Under the pieces are notes generated by a model, which ran no database searches, was not told the origin of the DNA, and worked only from the letters and a program-made list of their open reading frames with translations. From contig JAUPFP010000087.1 of assembly GCA_036925085.1 (NCBI GenBank), positions 186,001-250,000 of the forward strand: a stretch of DNA of 64,000 bases. The letters are read 5' to 3'. Position 1 is the stretch's first letter. Each line of letters opens with the position of its first letter. A program made the translations under genes and the position numbers. Source of the DNA: Brachycybe producta (Eukaryota; Arthropoda; Diplopoda; Playtdesmida; Andrognathidae). Of this stretch, positions 34,801 to 45,666 are shown piece after piece.

Positions 34801-37800
34801 ATACCGTTTGATAGCAGACAGCTCCTGCAAAATGCCTAATGAGAAATCCTTCGTCGTCTCTGATTTCTCTGTGGTCGCGTAGTTTAGATTTCCTAGGAAG
34901 TGCAAGTCTGAAGTGGTCTTTGTAGTTATTGTGAACGGCCGTCGTAAAATGGTTGTGACTCGGTCTCGGAAGTTTGCTTTCTTCATTAAGAATATCAAAC
35001 ACACCGTTGCTTTTTGCTTCGATGAGATCTAGAAACAAGCAAAGTGAAAGTGAAAGTCGATAACAAAAACGAAAGGTAAGTCTTTTCAGTACAGTAATTC
35101 CAAAATATTTACACAAATATAAATTCAAAAATGTGAAAATTATTCTTTTTTTTTTTAAAAAAAAAGTCTGTATTTTATGCAAATAATAATTCAACAATCT
35201 GCAAATTGTTTTTATAGATTATGCATCTTATTCAAATAAGCCAAAATATTTCGTTTTATGCTTAATAATATAAATTAAAAATTAAACAAATTGTTTTTTG
35301 AAATTACACGTTTTATACAAATAAAAAATAGAACCCCAAAAATGAAAAATGTGGAAGACAATAAAGTTCTCAGAAATTTTTTCGGACCAAAAAAGCGTCT
35401 TTTTTAAAAAATAAAATAAATAAAAATTATCTAAGTTTACAAAAAACTATCGAATTTGTGAGTTTTTTATGTTTGAGAGCACTCATATTGTACTCAAAAA
35501 GGGGGTAGAAACCATCATTATGTTCCAACTTTCGGCCTTACTAATCACAGTAATCGGTAAACACAAACCAATGCAATCTTGGTTATCGACATAATCGATC
35601 GTTCTGACGTTCAATCCTTCCTTCTTGTAAAGAAGTTGTTCGTCTTTTAAAATTCGCTTATTGAAGAACTGCTGCAACTTTTCGTTACAATAGTTGATGC
35701 AAAATTGCTCAAAACTATTGACAGTAAAATATTCTACGTGGAAAAACAAAGAAAACAATTTCAATAAAACTCACAAGAACAACACGTATTTTAATTTTTG
35801 AGCTTTCGTACCAAATCCTGCGATATCCAAGACTCCGATATAATAAGACGACGAACTAAAAGGAATGCTTTTGTTTATTCTACTGACGATGTAGTCAAAT
35901 AGTCGTGAATACATGGCCTTTGCAAGGGCGTCTCTAGCACCGTTAGCCTCGTATACTTTCAATGGAACCCTGATAAACCGACACTTTAGACTTTGAAGCA
36001 GTAACTTGAAATCAACGAACAAAGTAGAACAAAGTAACTTACATTATTACCGTTCCTTTAACACCACCTTTGCTCGTCTGCATCACACGACTGACAAGGG
36101 CCTGACGCAGTTCTTCTTTATCGACACCTATAAGGGAAGCGGCAACGTGCAACGATTGTTCCGAAATTGGAGAAACTTTACAACCCCCTTTAGAAATAAA
36201 ATTTGACATTATTATAAAGGAACGAAAATAGTTCAAATCTCTCTTCACCTTTCGTATCTTCGGGATTATCGACAAATGAAATGTTTCCCAAATGTAAAAC
36301 GGCGGCAACGACATTGTAAACAGACAACCTCTGCTCGTCGTCCATGCCGAAATGAGCCAGTGATTTATCCAAAGTTTGAAAATCAACATAGTCGTCTAAA
36401 ATCGGATCACGTAAAGGTCCTAGCTTTTCGTGCTGAAAACATTACATTAACACGTATCAGTTTGAAAAGTTTTAAGGTCCCTCGAACAATTATTCTTCCT
36501 CTAAAGAACTTAATATCAAGAGCTTTTTCTCGATTTTTGGTTAAAAAAAAGCACATATATAAAAAACAAACAAACCGATTTGCTCTTCTGATTAGAATTG
36601 ATCTTGCAATTGGTTTCGTTGGAACAGAAGTATTGCGTACAACCATTTTTCAAATACTAAAAGCAGAAAAAATATGAATAACGATCAGAGAGTAGTGAGA
36701 GACGAGACGATTGTTAACGACAGAATATACATCGAACACCAAATAAAAAAATAAAAAAAATTACATTAAAATCATCCGGATTCTGAAGACACAGTTTTTG
36801 TCGTAAAGATTCCGGAGCACCACAAATCAACTGATAAAAAATATGATAATTTCTTTCTTCGCCGCTCTGACCACAGATACGAGATTTCTCGAGAAGATAA
36901 TGTGAAATATAACCACCGACGACCGAACACTTCAAACAAATTTAAGAAACGTTTTATTCATAAAATAAACTATTGAAAAACAAAACACTGTGAATATAAA
37001 TGTGAAGTACCTTGTCACTAAAATGAATCTCAATGAATTTACCGAATCGACTGCTGTTATTGTTACGAACAGTCTTAGCATTTCCGAATGCTTCCAACAC
37101 GGGATTTGCTAAAAAAAAAAAAAGATTTATGCTTTTAAAGTAGAAGAAACGTAACTCTTCTGATTATTGTGTCTTTCAACAGTAACATTAAGAGAAACTT
37201 GAAACGTGTTTTTTTTTTAAACTAGAAGGGCAGCTCAATCACTTAAGGCTATTTTCATATTGATATTTTTCAAAATAAAACTTTTTATTCCAGTTTGAAA
37301 ATGACTCAACTTTAAGCAGACGATAATTTTGTAATTTCTGTCTCTAAAAAGATTATTTTGAAAGATGTCAACATGAAAATATTATTAAGTAATTCGGCTA
37401 CCGTTCTAGTTTCTAACACACTTTCAATTTCTCCTCAGTGTTGCTCATCTGAAAGTGAAGAATAATCAAAAGTTTGAAAATCTAGCTTGTTCAATAAAAG
37501 CCTTTCTTTTAAGAAAACCTTCTAGAATTCTTTGTTCGATGGGACCGGCGTGACTTCCTCCAGTTTCGCAAAGATGACGTAAAATGTATTTCGTAGATTC
37601 TGTCTTTCCGGCTCCAGATTCTCCGCTTACGACGATCGATTGACTCTGTTTAAACGTTCTCATTTCACGAAAAGCTTTGTCGGCTACGATTAAAACAATA
37701 AATACGTCCATAAGATTCCGATTCCGACCATATAATCTAAAAAAAACAGATCACCAATTGCAAACACGTGAGGAGGAAGTGTTCCAAGAGATTTGCCTCT

Positions 37801-38341
37801 ATACTGGCGGATCGTATCGAGAGAATAAAGTTTCGGAATCTCAAAGTACGGATTAACGGCAATCAAAATGTTTGCGACGTAGGCCTGCAACAAAATATTT
37901 GTATCATCATTGAAGACGATGTTCTTTGAAAACAAAATCGTCTTACGTAAATGGAATCTTTTAGATAACGAATTTTAACATTATTTAAAAGTGTTCCTTC
38001 ATTCAGATACATAAGAGCACCTATGAAAAACCGGAAAATGAATGAGAAAAAAACAAAAAACATTAGAACGTCACTTCAATTAATCACAATTATCCGGAAC
38101 ATCTTTCTTTTCGTCTTCTTCGGCCGGATAGACGCGATCGAACGAAGCAGAAATCGGCTAAAACGATAATAAATAAAATGAATGAAACAATGAAGATGTT
38201 CAAAGCGAAAATTCTAGTCGACGTTACTCTTATTTTATTATCGAACGGTTGTATCGTAACATCGTCGGCTCCAATATCGACGATTCGACCCAGGACAAAT
38301 CCTTGGCTCGGATCTGGAGCCCAAACCTTTTGGTTATCCAT
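31814..38341 (-). CDS. MYO6: Myosin VI (minus-end-directed unconventional myosin)
   Basis: Twenty-six phase-consistent exons from 38228-38341 to 31814-31959, about 1231 residues. In order: 38228-38341, 38088-38157, 37947-38020, 37755-37884, 37519-37683, 37011-37108, 36765-36929, 36576-36656, 36249-36432, 36043-36187, 35812-35969, 35569-35733, 34805-35028, 34534-34728, 34248-34472, 33981-34188, 33828-33918, 33427-33577, 33122-33339, 32974-33052, 32853-32902, 32680-32781, 32500-32603, 32299-32433, 32019-32237, 31814-31959. Motor motifs: P-loop [10 protein letters not shown], switch [11 protein letters not shown], switch II DIAGFE, actin-binding CIKPNAKM. The reverse-gear insert after the converter is present ([12 protein letters not shown]), then an IQ-like helix, a charged single helix ([18 protein letters not shown]) and the cargo domain with [11 protein letters not shown] and [15 protein letters not shown]. 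It moves vesicles and anchors membranes to actin. The splice joins near the 32.6-kb donor (GTTCGA) are the least certain. Confidence 0.97.
35029..35568 (-). other. Long AT-rich MYO6 intron
   Basis: A 540-bp intron separating the switch-II/relay exon from the exon that starts DLIEAK. It is extremely AT-rich with runs of A and T and a few diverged direct repeats of about 20 bp (AAAAATGTGAAAATTATTCT-like). No exon or structured element is evident. Confidence 0.5.
37190..37442. repeat. Complete copy of the main MITE-like inverted-repeat family (in a MYO6 intron)
   Basis: Both arms are present. Left: GAGAAACTTGAAACGTG, AAACTAGAAGGGCAGCTCAA, CACTTAAGGCTATTTTCATA, TTTTTCAAAATAAAACTTTT. Right, inverted: TTATTTTGAAAGATGTCAAC, ATGAAAATATTATTAAGTAA, GGCTACCGTTCTAGTTTCTA, then ACACTTTCAATTTCTC. 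Arms are about 95 bp around a centre of about 60 bp, with no coding capacity. This is one of the two best-preserved copies in the window. Confidence 0.8.
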
Positions 38342-38881
38342 AAAGGCTGCTGCTGCTGCCTCTGTTTGTTTGTTTTCGAAAACAACAACAAAGAAAACAA
38401 TGTATAAATCAGACGGCGACTGTTGAATTTTTTTGTGGGTGTGTTCACTTCAATTCATTCGAAATCAATTGATTAAAATGACCCAATTGGATGTGAGACA
38501 GATTATCATTGACAATTATCAACTACTGATGATATGGAGTTTTAAATCTAAGAGTTTTCCTTAATATTTTAACAGCTTCAAAATACACAAAATCGAGGAC
38601 CAGCGTAGAGTTTTCCCTTATGTATGATGGTATTAATTAATGAAACTTGGAGGCTGCGGAACCAGGTGGAAATAGGGAGAGAGGAGGTGAGGGTGACCCG
38701 GGGGAGGAGGGTTATTATTCCACTGATAGTCTGGTGCATTCACCGCTTTATTTTGCTCTTTTTTGTAACTTTATGCAGTATTAACCAAGCATAGCCGAAT
38801 TTTTAATCTCAAACAGCCGCCTCTCGACACAAACGAGCTTAAAACTTTCAAAAATGTGAAATTTTTTAATGTGTTCTAAAG

Positions 38882-38882
<1 letters not shown>

Positions 38883-38918
<36 letters not shown>
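38883..38918 (+). repeat. (TTA)n microsatellite
   Basis: About twelve uninterrupted TTA trinucleotides. On the opposite strand it reads as a poly-asparagine frame, which is an artefact of the repeat. Confidence 0.9.
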
Positions 38919-38998
38919 GCAAAATTGTAAAATACAATCGACTTTTATCTCCACCCCACAACCACCTCGTATTCTTCCTCCTCCCAAAAAGCCACAAG

Positions 38999-39419
38999 AA
39001 TTATGCTTTTTACCAATAAGCAAGCGGTAGAGGCTAGAGTTAACCTACAACTAATTCCGCTGGTAATTTAATATTAGAAGACCTCTAGCCTCTTATTAGC
39101 CTCCTCCTATATTTTCCCTCAAAAACAGTTACATGATATAAATAAATAAATAAATAAGTAAAATTGTTTTTTCCTCCAAATCAAAACGGCTGGTTAGAGG
39201 CTAGTTAACCTACCACTGTACTTTAATTCGAAAATAACTCTAACCTCTAACCTGTCTCCCTTTCTTTCTTGTAATAAATTACATAATAAGTTTGGCAAAA
39301 ATAATTACGCTTTTTACTATCGAAGAGGCTGGTTAGAGACTAGAGTTAACCTACAACTGTAATTCAATTCTAGAAGAACTTTAGTCTCTAATCAGCCTCT
39401 TTGATAGTAAAAAGCATAA
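38999..39419. repeat. Three tandem related hairpins of about 65-115 bp
   Basis: Unit 1 (about 38999-39098), unit 2 (39188-39255) and unit 3 (39302-39419) are each imperfect palindromes with the shared left core AGAGGCTRGTTAGAG..CTAG, a common GTTAACCTACAACT segment and an inverted right arm (CTCTAACCTCTAACC or TTAGTCTCTAATCAGCCTCT). Unit 3 is the longest, with arms of about 45 bp ending in inverted copies of ATTACGCTTTTTACTATCGA. The units share both arms and the loop-proximal segment, so they are copies of one another. Confidence 0.75.
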
Positions 39420-41642
39420 TTTGTATTACCTGAATAATTAACAGTTTCTCCCCCCCCCCCCCCCCCCCCCTCTTCTATTAACCACCTGTCAGAATTCTGA
39501 AATTCAACGGATGGAGGGGGAGGAGAGGGGGGAGAAGGAGGAGAGGGGGGAATTTTTGTTATTGTTTTCATTGAGTGCTGAAGGAGGGGGGGGGGGCAGT
39601 GAGAAAGTTACCCAAACCACAAACAAAGTATGACGTAAACAGGACTTTAAACACCTATTGTGACGTCATTCTTACAATTAGTCTGATTATATTACAATTG
39701 GTGATCACGAGTTTCTTGTAGAGCGGCCCGGGAGGTGGGGGGAAGGGGCCAACAACAATAACAACTGAGCGAACCTTGAAAATAAAACATTTAAAAAATA
39801 TATTAAAAATGTGATCACATTTTCTTTAATATCTTCTTCCGATTAACTTATTAAAATTCGTTAAAATAATTTCTAATTTCTATTGTGTTTGGTATTTTAC
39901 TTGGATTTATCGAGACACGGTTGAAGATATTCAACAACCCCCCCCCCCCCCCCCAAGAGTGAATCCAGTTCAATTCAATTAGCTCCTCCAATGGTCCAAC
40001 TTGCGTTTCATATAATTGCTACCAATTTCCTTCTTTTCCTGGGTGTGGTTCGTCCTTCTCTATTTATGGATCTTTCTTTCTACCTTTCTTTTATTATCGC
40101 GTTATATTTATATATATATACAATATAATGAAATAACCTTAGATACTAGAAAAAATGACGCGTGGGTGAAGGGAGGAGGAGGAGGTCTCTTTCATCACCT
40201 TTTTTTCCCTTCTAGTTTAAACTTTAATATTATTAATGCGATCGTCTTTTATGATTCTCATTCAGTTGCCAAAAAAAACCCCCAAGAAATTATCATTTAA
40301 TGTCTACGTTAATTTATTATATATGTTGGTGGTTACGAATAAAAAAGGACCTTGAACAAAATCCTTTATTGATTACAAAAGAAAAAAAAAAACACACGAA
40401 AGCGAAATAATTCTCAAAATTAGAAGAATAATGCGGGCATATATCCAAAAATGGTATCATTTTGTTCAGTCTGCGTGGATATTTAATACTTGGGTCCTCC
40501 CAAAAGAAAAATCATTCATTTAAAAGGTAAAAAAAAAAGTGGATGGAGGGAGGGAGGGAGGGGTGTCGCAATTGACATTTCAATCCGAAGAAATCCCACC
40601 TACTCCAACCCCCCCAAAAAATCACAATTTACCGCTTTTAAATCGTTTAATCTAAAAGACTGCAATATAAAATCAAACCTTAAAAACTTCTCATTAAGGC
40701 ATACAAATGTCAAAAATATGGAAACTGTTTTTAGATATTCCGCGTTTTATGCAAATGAAACCGAAAAAAAAAAAAAACACAAAATCTGCGAGAAAATGTT
40801 ATGCAAATTATACAGCAAAAAAGCGTAAATAATTAAATATTTGAAGCCAGATTGTAGTTGCAATGACCAAAAGCAATAACAGAAATTGTATAATTAAAAT
40901 AATTCCATTTTAGAAAAACCAAAAACAAAAAAAAGTTTTTGTTAATTTTAAAAGTTTTTATATTTTTTAAAGGTTAGCTTTTATTTTAACTTTTTAGAAT
41001 ACGGAACTAAAAATGAACCCACTTGTAAAAGTGATGAAACACTGTCTTTGTATTTTATGAACAAAATATTTAAAAAAGTAACCTTTTGAACCATCTTTTA
41101 AAAAAAGATTAAAATTCATTGTTTGTCACCTCATTTAAAAAATACATAAAAGAGACCGAATTAAAAAGGATATTGAAGAGAAGATGGGGGGGGGGGGAAA
41201 GAAAAGGGCTAACACTAGGGGGAGGAGGGATGGGGGGGGGTCAATGATCGACCGTGTGCTCACCCTGTACTGTATTCAATAGACATTCAACTTTCTCTTC
41301 TCAGCTGAAAGTCAAAGAACCACAAAATGAAAAAGAAAAAAAAAATGAAAGCAAGAAATTTCTCTTCTTCTGAAGAAGAAGAATAGAAGAAAGTATGATT
41401 GATGACGTCATTTCGTGCATTATCGCTCACCTCTACATAGTAACACGTAACTAACGTAACCCTTTTTGTTAACCCCCTCAAAAGTTCACAACTCATAGAC
41501 AAATGCGTGGAAAAATTAACCATTTCATACAAATTCATCGTTTCTATTAATTCCTTCTGTAGATAGAAAGCTACATTGAATAGAGAAAGATAAAAATTGA
41601 AGGATGAGGAAGAGAATTCTTATTAAAATCAGAGATACTCAC

Positions 41643-41715
41643 GCATCGGTCCATTACTTGTTACATAACGCGTTTTCGACGCCAGTTTTGCGGCTTAAAA
41701 ACACAAATCACGGCA
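41643..41715 (-). promoter_or_regulatory. Possible noncoding first exon of MYO6
   Basis: On the minus strand a strong donor (GATGC/GTGAGTATC) occurs at 41642, and an acceptor-like AACAAACAG/AGGCAGCAG lies just upstream of the MYO6 ATG near 38360. Together they suggest a 5' UTR exon and a 3.3-kb first intron. An ATG in this exon would be out of frame with MYO6. A TGACGTCA octamer lies at 41403-41410. The model rests on two splice signals only. Confidence 0.3.
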
Positions 41716-43198
41716 CCAGCAAACTTATCTTCGATTAAAAACTACTCTTGGCTATTAATTTTCGCCGTTTTTAGTATAATTCATTGATTTAAAAGTTAAA
41801 AGATTAAAAACAAAGCGAAAAAACAACAACTTCAACCACCTTCGGAATGATTATCAAATTCATTCCATTAACAATCGACAGATGGCGCTGCAAATAATAT
41901 CGCATTACATCGATAACTCAAATAAACAATAAATATATTGTCTTTATCGATATAGCCTCTACCGATAATCTTCCCAGTAAATTAAAACTAAAAATTCTAG
42001 AATAATTTGCATAACTAATTTAAATGCAGAATTCACTAAATTTTAAATCTTGAATATAATTCTTAGTATTTCCTTAATAAATTATATAATTATAAAGATA
42101 ATATATCAATCACCTGTTAACAAATCAAATGAACTAAAATAATTTAGTCATACCTCGTTTAACGACAGATACATTTCTAAACATCGTATCGTTAATCGAA
42201 TCGTCACTAACCTTGTCATCATTGGTGTCATGTGTTGACGCCAATGAATAAAAATTCGCTTCTGAACAAAATTAGTTTTTTGAAACTACTTACCTTAAAA
42301 GTACCGTTCTCAGAGATAACGTTAAGCGAGGTATACGACTACACCTAAATGAAAATCTCAAGAGATACAAAAAAAAAATTACTGACGTGTTACTTTGGAT
42401 GCAACTGAAATGAATATTTTTACAGTTGAGAAAATTAGATCCAAAAGTTTTATCACATTTTTCTTTATCAATAATAATATGAAATTATCTTTTCACACCT
42501 ATGATCACATAGACGAAAAGTACCATAACAATTAAAGCGTTCCATTTTAGCTCAACGTTCATCAGATAACATTTAAAAAGACGTTTGAATGACGTTAACT
42601 GCATAAACATTAAAACAAAAAAGCCTAACGTTAAATCATTTTCCAAGCTTTTTTTTAGAATAAAACACATGCATAAGAAAATGTCAAGCAAAATTAAATG
42701 AAGAAAATTATTATATTCAAATCCGACAACAAACATTTACAATGAATTAACTGAATATGAATTAATTATTTAAAATGTCTATTCATAAAGACAGAGTAGA
42801 GTTGCAAGAAAATTAAACAACAGACAAAACAGATAAAAAAAACAGCTTTCAAAACCACCCAGAATAAAACAAATCACAAAACAATAAATGTGCTTGGTTC
42901 AAAGGAAGCAAAAAAAAAAGACAAGTGATTACATTTTACACAAGAAATAACTAAAAAAAAAAAAAGGTAGTTATAAATTATATTCCCCTCACATCAATTT
43001 GATGTTAAAATAGTCATGAAAATTAAAATGTGAAACTGTAATTACAAATTGAAAGTGTGATATTTACAGTGTAAACAGTGTATTTACACACATTACAAAA
43101 ATCACATGCTGCATGCTGTGCTTCAAAACATTACCACAGATGATCATAGACGGAAAGTCACAGAAATCTCACATTTTTACTAAGAATCCCTCTATTAC

Positions 43199-43578
43199 TG
43201 TAGGTCTTGCAAGAAAAGCCATTAAGACATAGGTAGATTATGTATTGCTTATGCACCCCAATTTCCATTAGCATCAGAAGACCTGCACTCATCTTTATTC
43301 TGCACATGCACAGTTCAGATGGTTACGTTACAGTAGGTTCAAATTTCTAGATGCTATACACCTGTGCAGAATAAAGGATTAGTCTAATCCTTTTTAGTTT
43401 AGTCTAGATAAATTAGACTAATCCTCCCTCTAATGCTAGTCTGATTTCCCTCTTCTATCAAATGTTAAGGCATCAAAAGCATTAAAGAGCATAGTAAAAA
43501 AAAAACAATGCCCTCTGCGATTGATCAAACTTAAATCTTGACGTCACTTAATATTTTCTTTTCTTGCAAGACCTACAG
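43199..43578. repeat. Inverted-repeat element (MITE-like), about 380 bp, 21-bp perfect ends
   Basis: CTGTAGGTCTTGCAAGAAAA plus G at 43199-43219 is repeated inverted at the right end (43558-43578). Inside are further palindromes: GGATTAGTCTAATCC near 43376-43392, and inverted CTGTGCAGAATAAAGGA / TTTATTCTGCACATGCACAG blocks. No open frame is present. It is a different family from the main MITE, and no other copy is seen in the window. Confidence 0.7.
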
Positions 43579-44277
43579 AATCATTAGGATGCGTTTGTCA
43601 TGAAGTAGTTATGGAAGCGAATCAAACGGAGCTTCAATTTCGTTTCGTCACGTCGACGCTAAATTACAAGCAACAACACAAAAACCCAGATACTGAATTC
43701 CTTCTTTTATTTTAATTTCTATGAAGGCGGTTTTAAGCATCGTCACGAAAAAGCTCAAAAGACAAAAGATAAAAACGACAAAAACAAAAAAAGGGGAGAG
43801 AAGAGAAGGGATTTCGAAGGAAAGAAAAGGGAAGGGAGGGGAGGGGCGACAATAATACGTTTCAATAATACGTATAATTATTAAACAAGAGACAACGTTC
43901 AATTGTTTTGGACAATTTTTGCAAAATAAAAACGAAAAATTAATATTCAGTAGTAGGTTATAGCTCAATAATAATTGATATCATAAACTGGCACAACAAG
44001 TAAATGCGCCCCCTTCCCTCCCCCCCCCCCCCCGGCCCACAAACACATTCAAGATTCGTTGGTCAATGGTTCGTCCATCTTCTGTTCTATTTCACAATGT
44101 GATTCGTATTAATGAAATTCAAACTAAAAAACGTTATTCCCACCATTCAAGATATAATATACCAAGTAGTTTAAATTTGTAAAACTTCCTTTTTTATTGT
44201 GAAGCCAATCGAAAGAGAACCATTGAAGAGAACGAAACGTCGGATCCGGAAAAAAAAATACTCAAAAAAAACTTCGT

Positions 44278-45666
44278 TCACGAAAGATCTGAAATGACAA
44301 AAAAGACACCCAGAATGTCAACTGGTTAACAAAAAACGAAACATTTGTCGCTTCAAATATTATCAAAGCAATCTTAATACACATTTTATGGGCAAATTTG
44401 GATTGTGGTTCCATTTAGAAGAACCTAATAGCAGTTACTTCAGGTATTAACTTGATTACCACCTGCTAACCTCCAAGGTTAGACTACGAAGTTATGACAT
44501 TGTTTGCACCGAAGCCGGAAAGTAAAACATCAAAGAATGTCGTAATTATGACTAGTGGCATTTCGAAAACAAAAGGTTTATTTTCAGTTTTGATTTCTAC
44601 TTTTTGTTCCAACTATTTCTTTTAAGAACTTCTTAAAGACAAGTTTGAAAATGACAATTTACATTTCCAAACAAAAAGTAGAAATCAAAACTGAAAATAA
44701 ACCTTTTGTTTTCGAAATGCCACTAGTCATAATTACGACATTTCTACTTTGCTTCTGAAAACCTTAAGACCTCAATTCCAAATTTGCACCTAAAAAGCGT
44801 TAATAAAAATTCCTCTGAGTGCGACGATGAATTTCGAGAAAGTCTAGCGTCTCTCTTTTGATCTCTCTAAATACGTACAGCTTGGAACAGTGGCGGCTTC
44901 GAATCTCTTCTGAATTTGGTCATAAGTGAACTTAACGAAAGTGTCGTACTGTTCTGTATTTTTTATTCAACATAAAAACAACAACGAAACGTGAATGAAA
45001 ACCTAAATTAAGCCAAGATCTACGTAAGACAAAAACAAACCCCCTAATTTAGAGTTGAGAACAGCATCGTATTCTTCTCTGATCTGATTCTCACGGTCCT
45101 TGAGCATTCGTTCGCAAATCAAACCCACTTGACGGAACGTAAACAGAGGCTGATCTCTCTTCGTCGAACCACCTGAAGAAAAAAATAACCACGAAACGGA
45201 TTTATGTTACGTAGCAATAAAACGACGCAAGCAAGACAACGGAAAGAATACTATGCGAAGACGACGACGATGATGGCGAAGATGGAGAACTTGGATTCGA
45301 TTCGCAGTTCGAGTTCTCCTGGTTCGAACTAAAGGCTAAATGTTTACGTCTTTGTAGTCTTTTAATTTCCTCTCTGACATTCGCTGCTATTTGCTCTTTA
45401 AAAAATTAAAACAATAAACAAATGCGTTAACAAGAACGAAACAGACAAGAAGTTCGTATATTTCTTTTTTATTTATAGGGGTTTTTACCGGGCGTTAATT
45501 TAGGCGATATTTCGCCAAACGGAGATGGATTCGTTTCGTATAATTTGGTCGGCGGTGGATTCGGAGACATCGTTATCGGCATACAACGTCTCCTTTTAGC
45601 CGATCTTTGAGCTGAACTATGCAATGGATCGAATTCGTGAGTTCTTTTCAATGTAGCACAGGCCAT
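44278..45666 (-). CDS. akirin: Akirin, nuclear co-factor linking transcription factors to chromatin remodellers
   Basis: Five phase-1-linked exons: 45489-45666, 45252-45395, 45041-45172, 44879-44953 and an 11-nt terminal coding exon 44278-44288, giving 179 residues. The N-terminus [17 protein letters not shown] and the bipartite-type NLS (AKRRRC) match the family. The middle has [15 protein letters not shown], then [18 protein letters not shown]. The C-terminus reads [20 protein letters not shown] and, only after splicing the last exon, ends PSYLS, the conserved insect-type akirin end. Akirins bridge NF-kB or Twist-type factors to BAP/Brahma complexes and the proteasome import machinery. Without the micro-exon, the frame would read through into unrelated sequence ending LERSKERR. 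The last intron (44289-44878) contains a perfect 73-bp-arm hairpin. It is head-to-head with SHPRH. Confidence 0.95.
44536..44742. repeat. Perfect 73-bp inverted repeat with 61-bp loop (akirin last intron)
   Basis: Bases 44536-44608 and 44670-44742 are exact reverse complements over all 73 positions by direct comparison. The arms start AATGTCGTAATTATGACTAG. The loop itself contains a short near-palindrome (TTTAAGAACTTCTTAAA). Because akirin is on the minus strand, the hairpin would be transcribed as part of the pre-mRNA intron. It is unrelated in sequence to the other inverted repeats here. Confidence 0.9.

Larger units (their letters stand above)
38342..44277. other. Gene-poor 5.9-kb interval between MYO6 and akirin
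   Basis: I find no coding gene. Content: MYO6 upstream sequence with a probable 5' UTR exon near 41650; a (TTA)n microsatellite at about 38883-38918; tandem hairpins at 38999-39419; long C or G homopolymer runs at about 39451-39470, 39938-39953, 41187-41196 and 44018-44033; purine-rich GGAGG tracts at 39510-39600 and 40545-40562; a MITE with 21-bp ends at 43199-43578. The homopolymers are hard to sequence, so their lengths may be wrong. AT content is otherwise high. Confidence 0.5.

Noticed and set aside
40016-40828. Two plus-strand frames of 94 and 112 codons in the gene-poor interval
   Set aside because: Low-complexity composition, homopolymer-derived Lys/Phe runs, no conserved motif and no plausible splice sites.
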